Shown piece after piece: positions 7,909 to 18,000 of a DNA stretch of 64,000 nucleotides. The DNA comes from Reichenbachiella sp. 5M10. GTDB taxonomy: Bacteria; Bacteroidota; Bacteroidia; Cytophagales; Cyclobacteriaceae. The notes beneath the pieces are model-generated. The model saw nothing but the letters and a program-made list of their open reading frames with translations, was not told the origin of the DNA and did not search any database. The translations under genes and the position numbers were made by a program. The stretch lies in the NCBI RefSeq assembly GCF_002742335.1, contig NZ_MDGR01000007.1, positions 372,001 through 436,000 of the forward strand, in the 5' to 3' direction. The stretch's first letter is position 1; every line of letters starts with the position of its first letter.

Positions 7909-8826
7909 CTAGTCACTCGTGTCAGAATAGAGCGTTTTTACATCGGAATTGTACAGCATCCCTAATTCTTCTCTCATACAGTTAGCTGCACCACAGGCCG
8001 CTCCTAGGTTGGCTATTTTTTGAAAGTCTAACCCTTCAGATATTCCAGCCACGACTCCTGCGGTCAGACAGTCGCCAGCCCCTATTGTGCTCACTACTTT
8101 GTCGATTTTTGAAAGGCTATGATAGCTTTTTGAAGGAGTGAGCAAAAACAAACCTTTGGAACCATCTGTGATGGCGGCAAGCTCACAGGAAAGCAAAATT
8201 TCTTTCTTGGCATTGTCAAAATCACATTGATAGTATTCTGTGATTTCTTTGCGGTTTAGATGTACAGCATAGGGCTCAGCTCGTAGCGCGTATTTTAGTT
8301 GTGCGCCCGTACAGTCAAGCATGCTATTGATACCTGCTTTTTTTGCCGTCGTGATGAGTTCTGCGTAACCGTCTTCTGGGCTCCCTTTAGGCCATGAGCC
8401 AGACAAAACCATGAAATTAGCATCGGACAGACAGGATTCAATGTTGGCAAGAAAAGATTGATACTCTTCTGTGGTGATTTCTGGTCCTGTACCTAGTATT
8501 TCGGTATCATCAAATTTTCCAGCAGATTTGAACGTGTAGCAACTTCTCGACCATTGTTTTAGTTCAGGGCCTATGAAGCGAATATTTGGGTAGTATTCAT
8601 TGCAGGTGTTTTTGATCCATTGACCGCTTTCCCCTCCCCAGAACCCTGCAATGGTGACGTTAAGTCCCAGTTCTGAAAGGGCCATGCCGACATGTAGACC
8701 TTTTCCTCCGGGGTATTTTTTTTCTTTTTTTATGCGATTTGGAAAGCCAATTTCGAATTGATCTACTGAGGCAAAGACGTCGATGGCCGGGTTGGGACAG
8801 ACAACTAATATGCTTTTCTGTTTCAT
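7909..8826 (-). CDS. PfkB-family sugar-phosphate kinase (LacC/FruK type), candidate tagatose-6-phosphate kinase
   Basis: A 305-residue PfkB kinase of the 1-phosphofructokinase/tagatose-6-phosphate kinase branch. It has an early CPNPAIDVF motif, the first PfkB signature YPGGKGLHVG (about residue 40), and the second signature STIGAGDCLTAG near residue 250 with the catalytic aspartate in GAGD. It lies 8 bp after the SSF symporter gene and is translated with it. In the amino-sugar pathway suggested by agaS and the aldolase it would make tagatose-1,6-bisphosphate from tagatose-6-P. Fructose-1-phosphate kinase is the main alternative. Confidence 0.75.
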   Translation of the reverse strand: MKQKSILVVCPNPAIDVFASVDQFEIGFPNRIKKEKKYPGGKGLHVGMALSELGLNVTIAGFWGGESGQWIKNTCNEYYPNIRFIGPELKQWSRSCYTFKSAGKFDDTEILGTGPEITTEEYQSFLANIESCLSDANFMVLSGSWPKGSPEDGYAELITTAKKAGINSMLDCTGAQLKYALRAEPYAVHLNRKEITEYYQCDFDNAKKEILLSCELAAITDGSKGLFLLTPSKSYHSLSKIDKVVSTIGAGDCLTAGVVAGISEGLDFQKIANLGAACGAANCMREELGMLYNSDVKTLYSDTSD

Positions 8827-8834
8827 TTGTTTCC

Positions 8835-10616
8835 TTAGTTTAGTTTAACCCAAAGTTTTTTAAGTGCGAATCCACAGCCTGCAGCTACTGTCATCAGTAG
8901 GCTAGCAGTTAGATGACGCCCATATATGTATAGACCTGTTCCCATGAGGAATGAGTAGATGCCGACGGTGCCTACGATCATGGATAATATGCCAACAGGA
9001 ACCTTCCATTTTTGTGGTTCTGCGGTGAGTACTAATCCTTCTTTTTTTGCTTTAGCAACGATACTTTTCCAGCCAGGCCCGCCTGGGTTTACTTGATTGA
9101 TAAAGTTGACCAGAGTGGTCATGCTGGTAGGAGCGGAGATGAAGCTAACAGTGATCCAGGTCACGGTAGTGATACCGACTCCAAGCAGTAGTTGTACCCA
9201 GTCGGCCAAAGGGGCAAAACCTAAAGCTTCGTGAATGAGATTGAAATAAATGGCAACAAGGAAACTGACTAACATGGCGGACAATTCGCTAGCAGCATTG
9301 ATTCGCCACCAAAACCACCTCAGTATAAAGATCAAGCCTGTGCCAGCACCGATTTGAAGTAAGATTTGAAATGCTCCTAGTGCATTGTCTAGCAAGAGTG
9401 CAAAAATCATGGTAAGGACCATAAGGACGACTGTGATGATTCTTCCGACATTTAGCATTTCTTTTTGACTAGCGTCGGGCTTCATGAAGCGCTTGTAGTA
9501 GTCGTTTACAATGTAGGATGCGCCCCAGTTGAGGTGTGTAGATATCGTCGACATGTAAGCAGCGATGAGAGAAGTCACGACTATGCCTAATAGACCAGAA
9601 GGGATGAAAGTGAGCATGGCAGGATAGCCTAGGTCGTTGTTGATGATGCTCTCAGCGTGAGGAAAAGCTGTTCGGAAGCTGTCGAGATCAGGGAAAACAA
9701 CCAATGAACAAAGTGCTACGATAATCCAAGGCCAAGGGCGTAGCGCATAGTGAGCGGCATTGAAGAACAAAACTGCTTTGATGGAATGGTCTTCGTTTTT
9801 GGCGGCAAACATTCTTTGGGCGATATATCCCCCACCTCCTGGTTCGGCTCCTGGGTACCATACGGACCACCATTGTACAAGCAGCGGAATGAGAAAGAGC
9901 ATGACGAAGACTTCTGGGTTGGATGGTGATGGGAACAGGTCTAGTTTGTCTGCTACGTTTTCATGAGCCAGTAGATTGCTGAGTCCGTTTACTTTGGGGT
10001 GCTGTAGTGCTACGAATGCAGCTATGAAAGCTCCCGCTATAGAAAGAAAGAATTGCAAGAAGTCGGTGATTAGTACGCCTTTTAGCCCACCTAGAGAACT
10101 GTAAATTACAGTGACCGTACCAGCTATCAAGACGGTTTGTATAGGGCTGAGTCCTAGTAGCACACCTCCAATTTTAATAGCGGCCAAGGAAACAGTAGCC
10201 ATGATCATGACGTTGAAGATGAGTCCTAGATAAATGGCTCGAAACCCTCGTAGGAATCGGGCTATTTTGCCACTGTATCGTAGTTCGTAGAATTCTACAT
10301 CTGTGACTACTCCTGATTTTTTCCATAGTCTAGCGTATACGAATACGGTGAGCATACCTGTGAGGAGAAATGCCCACCAAGCCCAGTTGCCTGATACGCC
10401 ATTTCTCCTGACTATATCCGTGACTAAATTGGGAGTGTCTGTGGAGAAGGTAGTAGCCACCATAGAGACTCCGAGTAGCCACCATGGCATTTTACCTTTT
10501 GCTGTAAAGAAGTCTTCAGCATCTTTATTGCCTGACTTTGCAGACCAAATGCCAATACCTAATGAAATAATGAAAAAACCGATTACAAATGACCAGTCTA
10601 AAGTCGATAATATCAT
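8835..10616 (-). CDS. sodium:solute symporter (SSF/SGLT family), probable sugar uptake
   Basis: A 593-residue protein starting at the ATG at 10616 (MILSTLDWSF), which places the first membrane helix at the N-terminus; a longer form from 10658 would add an unlikely polar leader. It has about 13-14 membrane segments and SSF features such as DAEDFFTAKGKMPWWLLG and a helix-breaking Gly-rich QWWSVWYPGAEPGGGGY segment. Members take up sugars with sodium. The neighbouring kinase gene (8 bp away) and the divergent GH109-like gene suggest it imports galactosamine, GalNAc or a short oligomer across the inner membrane. Confidence 0.85.
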   Translation of the reverse strand: MILSTLDWSFVIGFFIISLGIGIWSAKSGNKDAEDFFTAKGKMPWWLLGVSMVATTFSTDTPNLVTDIVRRNGVSGNWAWWAFLLTGMLTVFVYARLWKKSGVVTDVEFYELRYSGKIARFLRGFRAIYLGLIFNVMIMATVSLAAIKIGGVLLGLSPIQTVLIAGTVTVIYSSLGGLKGVLITDFLQFFLSIAGAFIAAFVALQHPKVNGLSNLLAHENVADKLDLFPSPSNPEVFVMLFLIPLLVQWWSVWYPGAEPGGGGYIAQRMFAAKNEDHSIKAVLFFNAAHYALRPWPWIIVALCSLVVFPDLDSFRTAFPHAESIINNDLGYPAMLTFIPSGLLGIVVTSLIAAYMSTISTHLNWGASYIVNDYYKRFMKPDASQKEMLNVGRIITVVLMVLTMIFALLLDNALGAFQILLQIGAGTGLIFILRWFWWRINAASELSAMLVSFLVAIYFNLIHEALGFAPLADWVQLLLGVGITTVTWITVSFISAPTSMTTLVNFINQVNPGGPGWKSIVAKAKKEGLVLTAEPQKWKVPVGILSMIVGTVGIYSFLMGTGLYIYGRHLTASLLMTVAAGCGFALKKLWVKLN

Positions 10617-10773
10617 ATTAATAAGATTTCGAAAGTAAAATATGCTCAAACATATCATAAAACGTTCGAAACGTTGTAATAAATTAAATAAATAGTTTCC
10701 TTTCCTTTCTTTTGATAAATAATGTTATATTGTGGCTGATTTGTAAGAACCTTTTGATATGTAATTGAATAAT
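10617..10773 (-). promoter_or_regulatory. divergent promoter region between the symporter and GH109-like genes
   Basis: 157 bp drive two divergent units. On the minus strand TATGTTTG (10654-10647) is an exact -7 match, 30 bp before the symporter start. Just upstream, at 10661-10675, is a near-palindrome AACGTTCGAAACGTT that would sit in the promoter spacer and may be an operator. A run of CTTTC direct repeats with 5-bp spacing lies around 10700-10715. The AAAGTT/AACTTT motif of other promoters in the locus is not clearly present here. Confidence 0.45.
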
Positions 10774-12129
10774 ATGGACAGAAGAGATTTTGTATTGAAA
10801 ACAGCTGCAAGCGCTACGCTCGCGATGGTAAGTCCTTCTTTTGCTTTTGGAATAGGTAAAGGAGGGGATAAAATTAGGTTAGGCTTTATAGGGATAGGAG
10901 CAAGAGGGACAGGGCAGTTGGCTTTGACACTAAAGAGATCGGATATTGTAGTTACGGCTATCTGTGATGTCGACGAGGACCGTGTAGCCAATGCTTCTAA
11001 GATGATACAGGAAGCAGGGATGAAGAAGCCTGCTTCATTTGGAGATAATCCGTATGCGTATCGTGATTTACTGAAACGAAGCGATGTAGATGCAGTGATA
11101 ATATCTAGCCCATGGGTGTGGCATACGCCGATGGCTATAGATGCTATGGAAGCTAAAAAAGCAGTAGGCCTTGAAGTGGCTGGTGCTTTTGATATCAAAG
11201 AGTGCTGGGCGTTGGTGGATGCTTATGAAAAGACAGGTACGCCTTTTATGATCTTAGAAAATGTGGCTTACCGTAGGGATGTGATGGCGGTGCTCAATAT
11301 GGTGCGTCAGGATCTGTTTGGAGAGGTGATTCATCTGCAAGGCGGCTACCAACACGATCTTCGTCATGTGAAATTTAATGACGGTAAGCAGCTTTACGGA
11401 GGAGGAGTCGAGTTTGGAGAAAAGGCCTATAGTGAGGCGAAGTGGAGGACTGATCATTCGGTCAAAAGAAATGGAGATTTGTATCCTACCCATGGTTTGG
11501 GGCCAGTAGCGAATTATATAGGGAATAACAGAGGAAATAGATTTGAGTACCTCACTTCTACGGCGACTAAATCTCGCGGATTGCACGAGTACATCGTCAA
11601 TCATCCGAACGGTGGAGAAAATCATCCGAATGCCGATGTGGAATTTAAGTTGGGGGATATAGTCACGACAGTGGTGAAGTGTGCGAATGGTGAAACTATA
11701 GTGTTGACTCATGATACGAACCTACCAAGGCCTTATTCCTTAGGTTTTAGGGTGCAGGGGACCAAAGGAGTCTGGATGGATCTGAATGATGGGATTCACA
11801 TAGAAGGCAAGAGTCCTGCGCATGAATGGGAGAAGGATACCGAGTACATGAAGCAGTACGATCACCCGCTTTGGAAGAAATATGAATCTGATACCAAAGG
11901 AGCAGGTCATGGAGGTATGGATTTCTTTGTGATTCATGCCTTTGTAGAAGCGCTAAAGAGAAATGAGCCAATGCCTATGGATGTGTATGATGCAGCTTCT
12001 TGGGCGGCAGTTACTTGTCTGTCTGAGCAGTCTATTGCGGAGGGGAGTGAGCCTGTTGCTTTTCCGGACTTTACCCGTGGGAAATGGATCAGTCGTAAAC
12101 CTATTTTCGGTTTCGATGATCGATACTAG
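10774..12129 (+). CDS. Gfo/Idh/MocA oxidoreductase of GH109 type, candidate alpha-N-acetylgalactosaminidase
   Basis: A 451-residue protein from the ATG at 10774; the upstream TTG at 10765 is a weaker start. The N-terminus is a twin-arginine signal (MDRRDFVLKTAASATLAM), so the folded, NAD-loaded enzyme would be exported. A Rossmann nucleotide-binding loop GFIGIGARGTG lies at about residues 37-47, and the GH109 hallmark YPTHGLGP starts at residue 237, preceded by WRTDHSVKRNGDL. GH109 enzymes remove terminal alpha-GalNAc by an NAD-dependent elimination/addition mechanism. Other Gfo/Idh/MocA hydrolases share this fold, so the sugar is not proven. The MCP gene starts 18 bp downstream. Confidence 0.8.
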   Translation: MDRRDFVLKTAASATLAMVSPSFAFGIGKGGDKIRLGFIGIGARGTGQLALTLKRSDIVVTAICDVDEDRVANASKMIQEAGMKKPASFGDNPYAYRDLLKRSDVDAVIISSPWVWHTPMAIDAMEAKKAVGLEVAGAFDIKECWALVDAYEKTGTPFMILENVAYRRDVMAVLNMVRQDLFGEVIHLQGGYQHDLRHVKFNDGKQLYGGGVEFGEKAYSEAKWRTDHSVKRNGDLYPTHGLGPVANYIGNNRGNRFEYLTSTATKSRGLHEYIVNHPNGGENHPNADVEFKLGDIVTTVVKCANGETIVLTHDTNLPRPYSLGFRVQGTKGVWMDLNDGIHIEGKSPAHEWEKDTEYMKQYDHPLWKKYESDTKGAGHGGMDFFVIHAFVEALKRNEPMPMDVYDAASWAAVTCLSEQSIAEGSEPVAFPDFTRGKWISRKPIFGFDDRY

Positions 12130-12147
12130 TTACTATCTAAATCAGCT

Positions 12148-14715
12148 ATGGATGGTATGATCACAATGAATATGGTTTTGGGGTTAAGCGCTATTGCCTT
12201 TTTTCTCGGAATCATATTTATCCTTCATTATTCATCTCCGAGCTTGTATGGCTTCTGGCCAGTTGCGGCGCTGGGGATTGTCGAAGTGTTGCTTTTGCAG
12301 GGGGCATTTAGAGGGTTTCTCAGTGAGGTTCTCTGTGTTTTTATTTCATTGCTCTGTATTGGATTGGCTTTATATGCGCAAAAAAGGCATCAGCATCGCC
12401 AGATGGCTTTGCTAAGAAAGTGCGTGGAGCAAAAAGACTCTGGAGCAGTCAAAAAATCACTGCACCCTGAACTGTATCAGATTGGGAAGGCGTGTCAGCT
12501 TCATAGGCAACAGCAAGATGAAGTAACGCGTTTTGCTCGGGAGATGAGGAGGGGTAAATTGGATGTTATTTTGTCCGAAGATCATCCTTTAAAAAGCACC
12601 TTGGAGGACCTGCAGGAGAATGTCAATGGATGCATCCAGAAACTCGTGAGTCTGTGCAAAGGGGATGTTAGAGATGAAAGTGTGGTGTTTAATGGGGAAT
12701 GGCAGGTACTGAATGAGTCTATCAATTTGCTTTCAAATACCTACTCGAAACCTATCGAGTCTCTCAGTGATATCATGAATGCCATGGCTAATGGGGACAT
12801 GACCCAGCGTTTGGAGTTCGAGCTTGGTGGGGAGATGGGTGACTTGTCTCGTAACTTGAATTTGGCATTGGATAATATGGATGGCCTTTTGGCTCAGGTG
12901 GCTATCAATGCTCACAGTATAGATGAGTCTGCAGGAGAAATGAAGCGATCGACTGAGGAAATGACTATCAATACATCTGAAATTGCTTCGTCAATTGCTG
13001 AGGTCAACCAGGGGGCACAGTCTCAGGTGACCAAAATCGATGAGGTTTCCCAGTTGATAGGAAATATCTTGGCTTCATCTCAAAGTATGGGAAAAAACTC
13101 AGAAGGTATATACGAAGCTGCCAAACAAGGGGTAGCGCATAGTGAACAGGGTTTGGTGATGGTAGGGGATGTGCTATCTGGAATGGATCAGATTTCTTAT
13201 TCAACTAACAAGGCTAATGATTCTATTCGAGTACTTCAAGAGCGCTCTCAGCAGATGTTGGCCGTAATCAAGTTGATCAAAAGTGTAGCCAGTCAGACCA
13301 ATTTATTGGCTCTGAATGCGGCCATAGAGGCTGCACAGGCAGGAGATGCAGGGCGTGGCTTTGCAGTGGTGGCCGAAGAAATCAGGAAGCTGGCGGATGA
13401 TACCAAGAACTCCTTGAAGGAAATCGAATCTTTGGTAGATGGCGTGCAGGAAGATACAGGGTCCGCAGCAGAAGCTGTTCGACAAATGAACGAGAGTGTG
13501 AGTCAGGGACAACTTATGGCTAAATCTACTTCATTGACTTTTAGGGAGATACAGCAGGCTTCTACTCGTACATTGAGTTTTTCTGAACAAATCCTCAAGG
13601 CGACAGGGGAGCAAGAGCGGGATGTGAAGAGTGTGTTGTCTCTGACGGAGGGTGTCGTGGTGATAGCTGAGGAGACAGCTGCGGGTTCTGAGCAAATAGC
13701 AGCATCCGCAGTTCAGCTTTCTAGAGGTATGCAGCTTAATGAGAGCAAGGTGCAGGGCTTGTCAGAAATAGCAGAGAGTTTCAAAGACGGTGTAAGTATG
13801 TTGAAGCTCTCTGATAAAAATGTAGACAACAAAGTCATATTCAAAATGAAGGAGGCTTATGAGCAAGAAAAGGGGTTGTTGGATGCCTTGTTGGAGAATA
13901 TGCCTGACTTTATCTACTTCAAGGATAGGGAGAGTCGTTTTACACGAGTCAGTCAGTCTATGAAAGAGCTGTACGCAGTAGAAGATTCTGAAAGGTTGTT
14001 GGGTAGATCAGATTTGGAGCTTCTTGGAGATTCGGCGTTTGAGTCTCTGACAGAGGAGAATGAAATTATTTCTTCTGGAAAACCCGTGATTAACCAAGTG
14101 CAGAAGAATGGCGATCGATATTTTCTTGTCAATAAACTGCCTCTCTATGGGGCTGATGAAGAGGTGGTAGGGACTTTTGGGATCTCTAGGGATATCACGG
14201 ATATCAAAGCGACAGAGGATCTGAACAAGGAGCAAGAAAGGCAGTTAATAGAGAACCAAAGAAAGGCATCTGAAGCTGCGCTTGTGAGGGCGGAAGAGCA
14301 AAATAGACTTTTTGTAAACATACTCAATGAGTTACAGGACAAGGTGGAGGTGAAGGATCCAAACGGTGTCTTTTATCTGGTTAATCATTCGGTTGCTGAA
14401 GACTACGGGGTGAGTGTGGAAGAGGTGTTGGGGAAAGATGATTTTGCTTTTTTTCCAAAAGAAGTAGCTGAAAAATACTGGCAGGATGAGAAAGGGCTGA
14501 TTCAAAAAAGAAAACCCGTGTCTAGTCTGGAAAAGGTTAATGTGAACGGTAAAGATAAATATTGGTTTATTAGGAAAATACCACTCTTGATCCCTGAGTA
14601 CGATGATTGGGGTATGCTAGGGATTCAGCGGGAACTGAAAGTCAATGAAGTCAAATCGGAAGAGTATATTCAAGAGCTGAAGGGGAAGTATCCAAATTTG
14701 AAATTAGAGTTATAA
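12148..14715 (+). CDS. methyl-accepting chemotaxis-type protein with two C-terminal PAS domains
   Basis: An 855-residue sensor. It has three hydrophobic segments (about 9-28, 36-52 and 56-77) with no sizeable periplasmic domain, then a HAMP-like region (about 200-255) and a methyl-accepting coiled coil. The canonical hairpin tip is at 384-420 ([20 protein letters not shown]). Two PAS domains follow at about 575-690 and 720-835. PAS domains after the signalling hairpin are an unusual order; most chemoreceptors have sensors before it. It starts 18 bp after the GH109-like gene, so it is probably cotranscribed with it. The ligand is unknown. No CheA or CheW gene lies in the window. Confidence 0.85.
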   Translation: MDGMITMNMVLGLSAIAFFLGIIFILHYSSPSLYGFWPVAALGIVEVLLLQGAFRGFLSEVLCVFISLLCIGLALYAQKRHQHRQMALLRKCVEQKDSGAVKKSLHPELYQIGKACQLHRQQQDEVTRFAREMRRGKLDVILSEDHPLKSTLEDLQENVNGCIQKLVSLCKGDVRDESVVFNGEWQVLNESINLLSNTYSKPIESLSDIMNAMANGDMTQRLEFELGGEMGDLSRNLNLALDNMDGLLAQVAINAHSIDESAGEMKRSTEEMTINTSEIASSIAEVNQGAQSQVTKIDEVSQLIGNILASSQSMGKNSEGIYEAAKQGVAHSEQGLVMVGDVLSGMDQISYSTNKANDSIRVLQERSQQMLAVIKLIKSVASQTNLLALNAAIEAAQAGDAGRGFAVVAEEIRKLADDTKNSLKEIESLVDGVQEDTGSAAEAVRQMNESVSQGQLMAKSTSLTFREIQQASTRTLSFSEQILKATGEQERDVKSVLSLTEGVVVIAEETAAGSEQIAASAVQLSRGMQLNESKVQGLSEIAESFKDGVSMLKLSDKNVDNKVIFKMKEAYEQEKGLLDALLENMPDFIYFKDRESRFTRVSQSMKELYAVEDSERLLGRSDLELLGDSAFESLTEENEIISSGKPVINQVQKNGDRYFLVNKLPLYGADEEVVGTFGISRDITDIKATEDLNKEQERQLIENQRKASEAALVRAEEQNRLFVNILNELQDKVEVKDPNGVFYLVNHSVAEDYGVSVEEVLGKDDFAFFPKEVAEKYWQDEKGLIQKRKPVSSLEKVNVNGKDKYWFIRKIPLLIPEYDDWGMLGIQRELKVNEVKSEEYIQELKGKYPNLKLEL

Positions 14716-15019
14716 AAGGGAGTCAAGAAGTGGGTAATGTCAGAGGGGCTTGATTTCTTGATGAATCTTTGGTAATCGAAAGTAAACAATGATGTTAATT
14801 ATGGGGGTAGCCTACATGCGAAAGTGTGTAGGCTTTTTTTATGAGTTGTTTGGGTGTGTTTCGTAAGTTTTTGAAAATTTCAACATATTTAATAAAAACT
14901 TTACGAAGGGATAATATTTTCTTATATTTATTAATTAATAATTAAAGCAAGTGAACGAAGGTTTTGTGAAAAGAATGGAAAGCTTATGAAATAAATTTTT
15001 AACTAAAAACTTTAGGAGT
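14716..15019 (+). other. intergenic region before the GH114-like gene
   Basis: 304 bp without a gene. It holds the MCP terminator at 14808-14840, a palindrome TTGAAAATTTCAA near 14870, and a very AT-rich stretch up to the start at 15020 that must contain the promoter of the GH114-like gene. I could not fix a convincing -33/-7 pair. Confidence 0.5.
14808..14840 (+). terminator. intrinsic terminator after the MCP gene
   Basis: The arms AGCCTACA (14809-14816) and TGTAGGCT (14827-14834) are followed by seven T residues. Confidence 0.75.
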
Positions 15020-18000
15020 ATGATTCAATCATTACCTAACCAACTAAAACTCTTACTAAAAAGTAGGAGGGAATTACTATTAGGACTAGTGGTGCTAGTC
15101 ATGACGAATTGCGCATTGGCCCAGACACCGTTTTATGGAAAGGTGCCTGGGCTAGATGAGAATGCACGACCTGCCTTTTGGTACGGGACGGTCAACAGTA
15201 CACAGATGGCGACCCTCAAGACTTTTGATTTGGTCATCTTGGAACCCACACTACGGGTGGTCAATGTAGGTCGCAATGAATTTTACATGGAGTCGATGAC
15301 TCCTTCTCAAGTAGAGGAGTTGAAGCGTGGTGTTGATGGAGTGACCGGAACAGCTGATGACGTCATTGTACTTTCTTACATTTCCATTGGAGAAATGTTA
15401 AGTACAATTATCCCAGGATCCTCGGGGCATATGACTGTTCAACAGGGAATAGATCTAGGATTGTTACCAGACAGCTACTCCGGTGTGTCAGGTCCAGTCA
15501 AGGGACCGAACCCATGGGATTTTACTTCTTCAGGTGCTTACATTGACACTGAACAAAGTGGTGTGAATCCAGATGGAACCTTTGACGATGGGTTTCAGGG
15601 CTATACCAATGTGGATGTTTCCGAAGATTACGCCAGCTACGGCTCCAGATTGAAATGGCGAAACCAAGGAGTGATGCCGTGGTACATGGATCAACAAGGT
15701 ACATGGGTGACGGACAGTAGGTATATGTATGGTGGATACTGGAAGTCGGGAGACAATGTAGTAGATGTCAACCCTACTTACGGAGGAGGTTATATCAATG
15801 CTGGTGATCCAGCGTGGAGAAAATTCATTGCCTTTAGGATCGAAAAATTGGTGCAGGATTGTGGGTTCGATGGTGTGTTTCTGGATACTTTCGATACACC
15901 AGACCCAGTGGGAGGTGCTAGTCCGTCTTTGTCATGGGGGCCTAGAGGGAACTTTGCTTGGACAGCAAAAGGTATGGTGGAGCTGATCGAAATGATCAAG
16001 GCAGTCGATCCTACCAAGGTGGTGGCTTCCAACCGCGGCTATTGGATGATGAACCCACAGGAAGGGACTTCACAGTTCGCAGACAGGTACCGTCAGGCAA
16101 TGAATATTTTCGTGACTGAGTCTTGGTACCACAACCCATACATCAACTCGGGTTCCATGTTTTATGATGAGAACTCAGCTTTTGCTAGTAACTGGAATAC
16201 TGACTCGAGTAGTCCGGATTATCAGATCCGAGATAATTTCGGGGGCTATTGGAAGGAGTATATGGATGCACAGGCAGATGCAAACAATGGTTTCAATATC
16301 CTGATCATTGATTTTTTGGTGACTGCCGGGACCAAAATTAACAAGTGGATGGGAGAGGTAGTGGACAACAGCGGGTATATGGGCTATGCTGTTCATAATT
16401 CTACTCACTTTAATTCCGGGATATCTACTGTGGCTAAGGATTGGCTAGATAGTCAGGGAAGGCCTAGCGCGAACCTGCAAGGATTTCATAGCAATAGTGC
16501 TTATTCTGGTTTTGCAGCAGATGGAGATTTTTCTGAGTGGAGTGGCGAAACACCCATCTATGAGGATGCATCAGGTAGTAATGGGAAATCCATCACGAAG
16601 GTATACACCAAATTCATCAATGATCGCTTCTTCATGATGGTGGAAAGTAGTACTGCGCTCAGTCTGACTGGTGAACACATCTATTTCGATTTTGATCAAA
16701 ATGGATCTGAAGGATGGGATGTGTTTTGGCCGGTGTCTCCAGAGGCGAAAGTGTATTTTGAGAGTGATCAGCAGGTCAATTTGTTTCCACATCGTGGGTC
16801 TGGGGATGTTTTTGCCTTCCCCAACGCGATCACCAACAGAGGGTGGCCTGTGAAGATAGCCAAGGATAACAATCGCTATGAAATCCAGTTTGAAAAGGAC
16901 TTTGTTTTTGGACCTGAGAATCAGGGAAAGGAAGTTTGGGCCTGGTTTAGAGTGGCTAATTTTGGTGGATCTGGGATCAGTTTTGAAGTGCCTTCTGATG
17001 GACCTGCGATTACTGGTGTGGCTGCCACTAGTGTGTCAGATTATGTTCAGGAGATCGAATGGAATACCAATGTGCCCGCATCAAGCCAAGTGTTATATGG
17101 GTTGACCAGTGCCTATGGCAGTAGTGAATCCAGCGCTTCACTCAAAACCTCCCATTCGCTTAGTTTGTCAGGACTTACTCCTGGCACGACTTATCATTAC
17201 AAAGTGGTCTCTTCTGATGAGGGTAACAAAACCTCTGAAACGGGGGATTTGGTATTTACTACCACAGATGCCAATGCACCTCCGGTTCTTTCTAGTGTTC
17301 AATCCGTGGACGTCAGTAGAAATCGAGCGACTATTGAGTGGAGTACAGATCAGAGTTCTAGTAGTTCGGTCAACTATGGATTGACAACCAGTTATGGTCT
17401 ATCAACTTCTTCTAGTGGTACGACGACTTCTCACTCGGTTGATCTATCAGGACTCACGGCGAATACGACTTACAACTATCAAGTTCTTTCGGCCAATAGC
17501 CAGAGCGTGACGGCTTCTAGTACTAACTATACCTTTGCTACGCTGCCTGACTTGGCTATATCTAATGTAGAAGTCAGTCCGACCAATGTTTCAGCGACGG
17601 TTACTTGGACTTCCAATACGCCCGCTGATAGTAGGGTGGATTTTGGTCTGACTAGCAGCTATGGTAGTAGTGAGACAAATACTCCAATGATCACCAATCA
17701 TGCAGTGACAATTACAGGGTTGACTCCTGGCACGGTTTATCACTATCAGGTGACTTCCAGTGATGGGCAGACGGTTTCATCTAGTGATTTGACCTTTACG
17801 ACCAGTACATTTAGCAGTATCACTGTAGATGGAAGTAGTGCTGATTGGGCGGGAGTGCCAGCTTTGGCAACCGGTAGCGGAGATCTAACAACGATGAAGG
17901 TGGCAGAGGGGCAAAACCAAATTTATGTACTGATCGAGGGAAGTGGCTTGACTTCACACATTCGTCGATTGTTGATCAATGCGGATAACAATGGTGCTAC

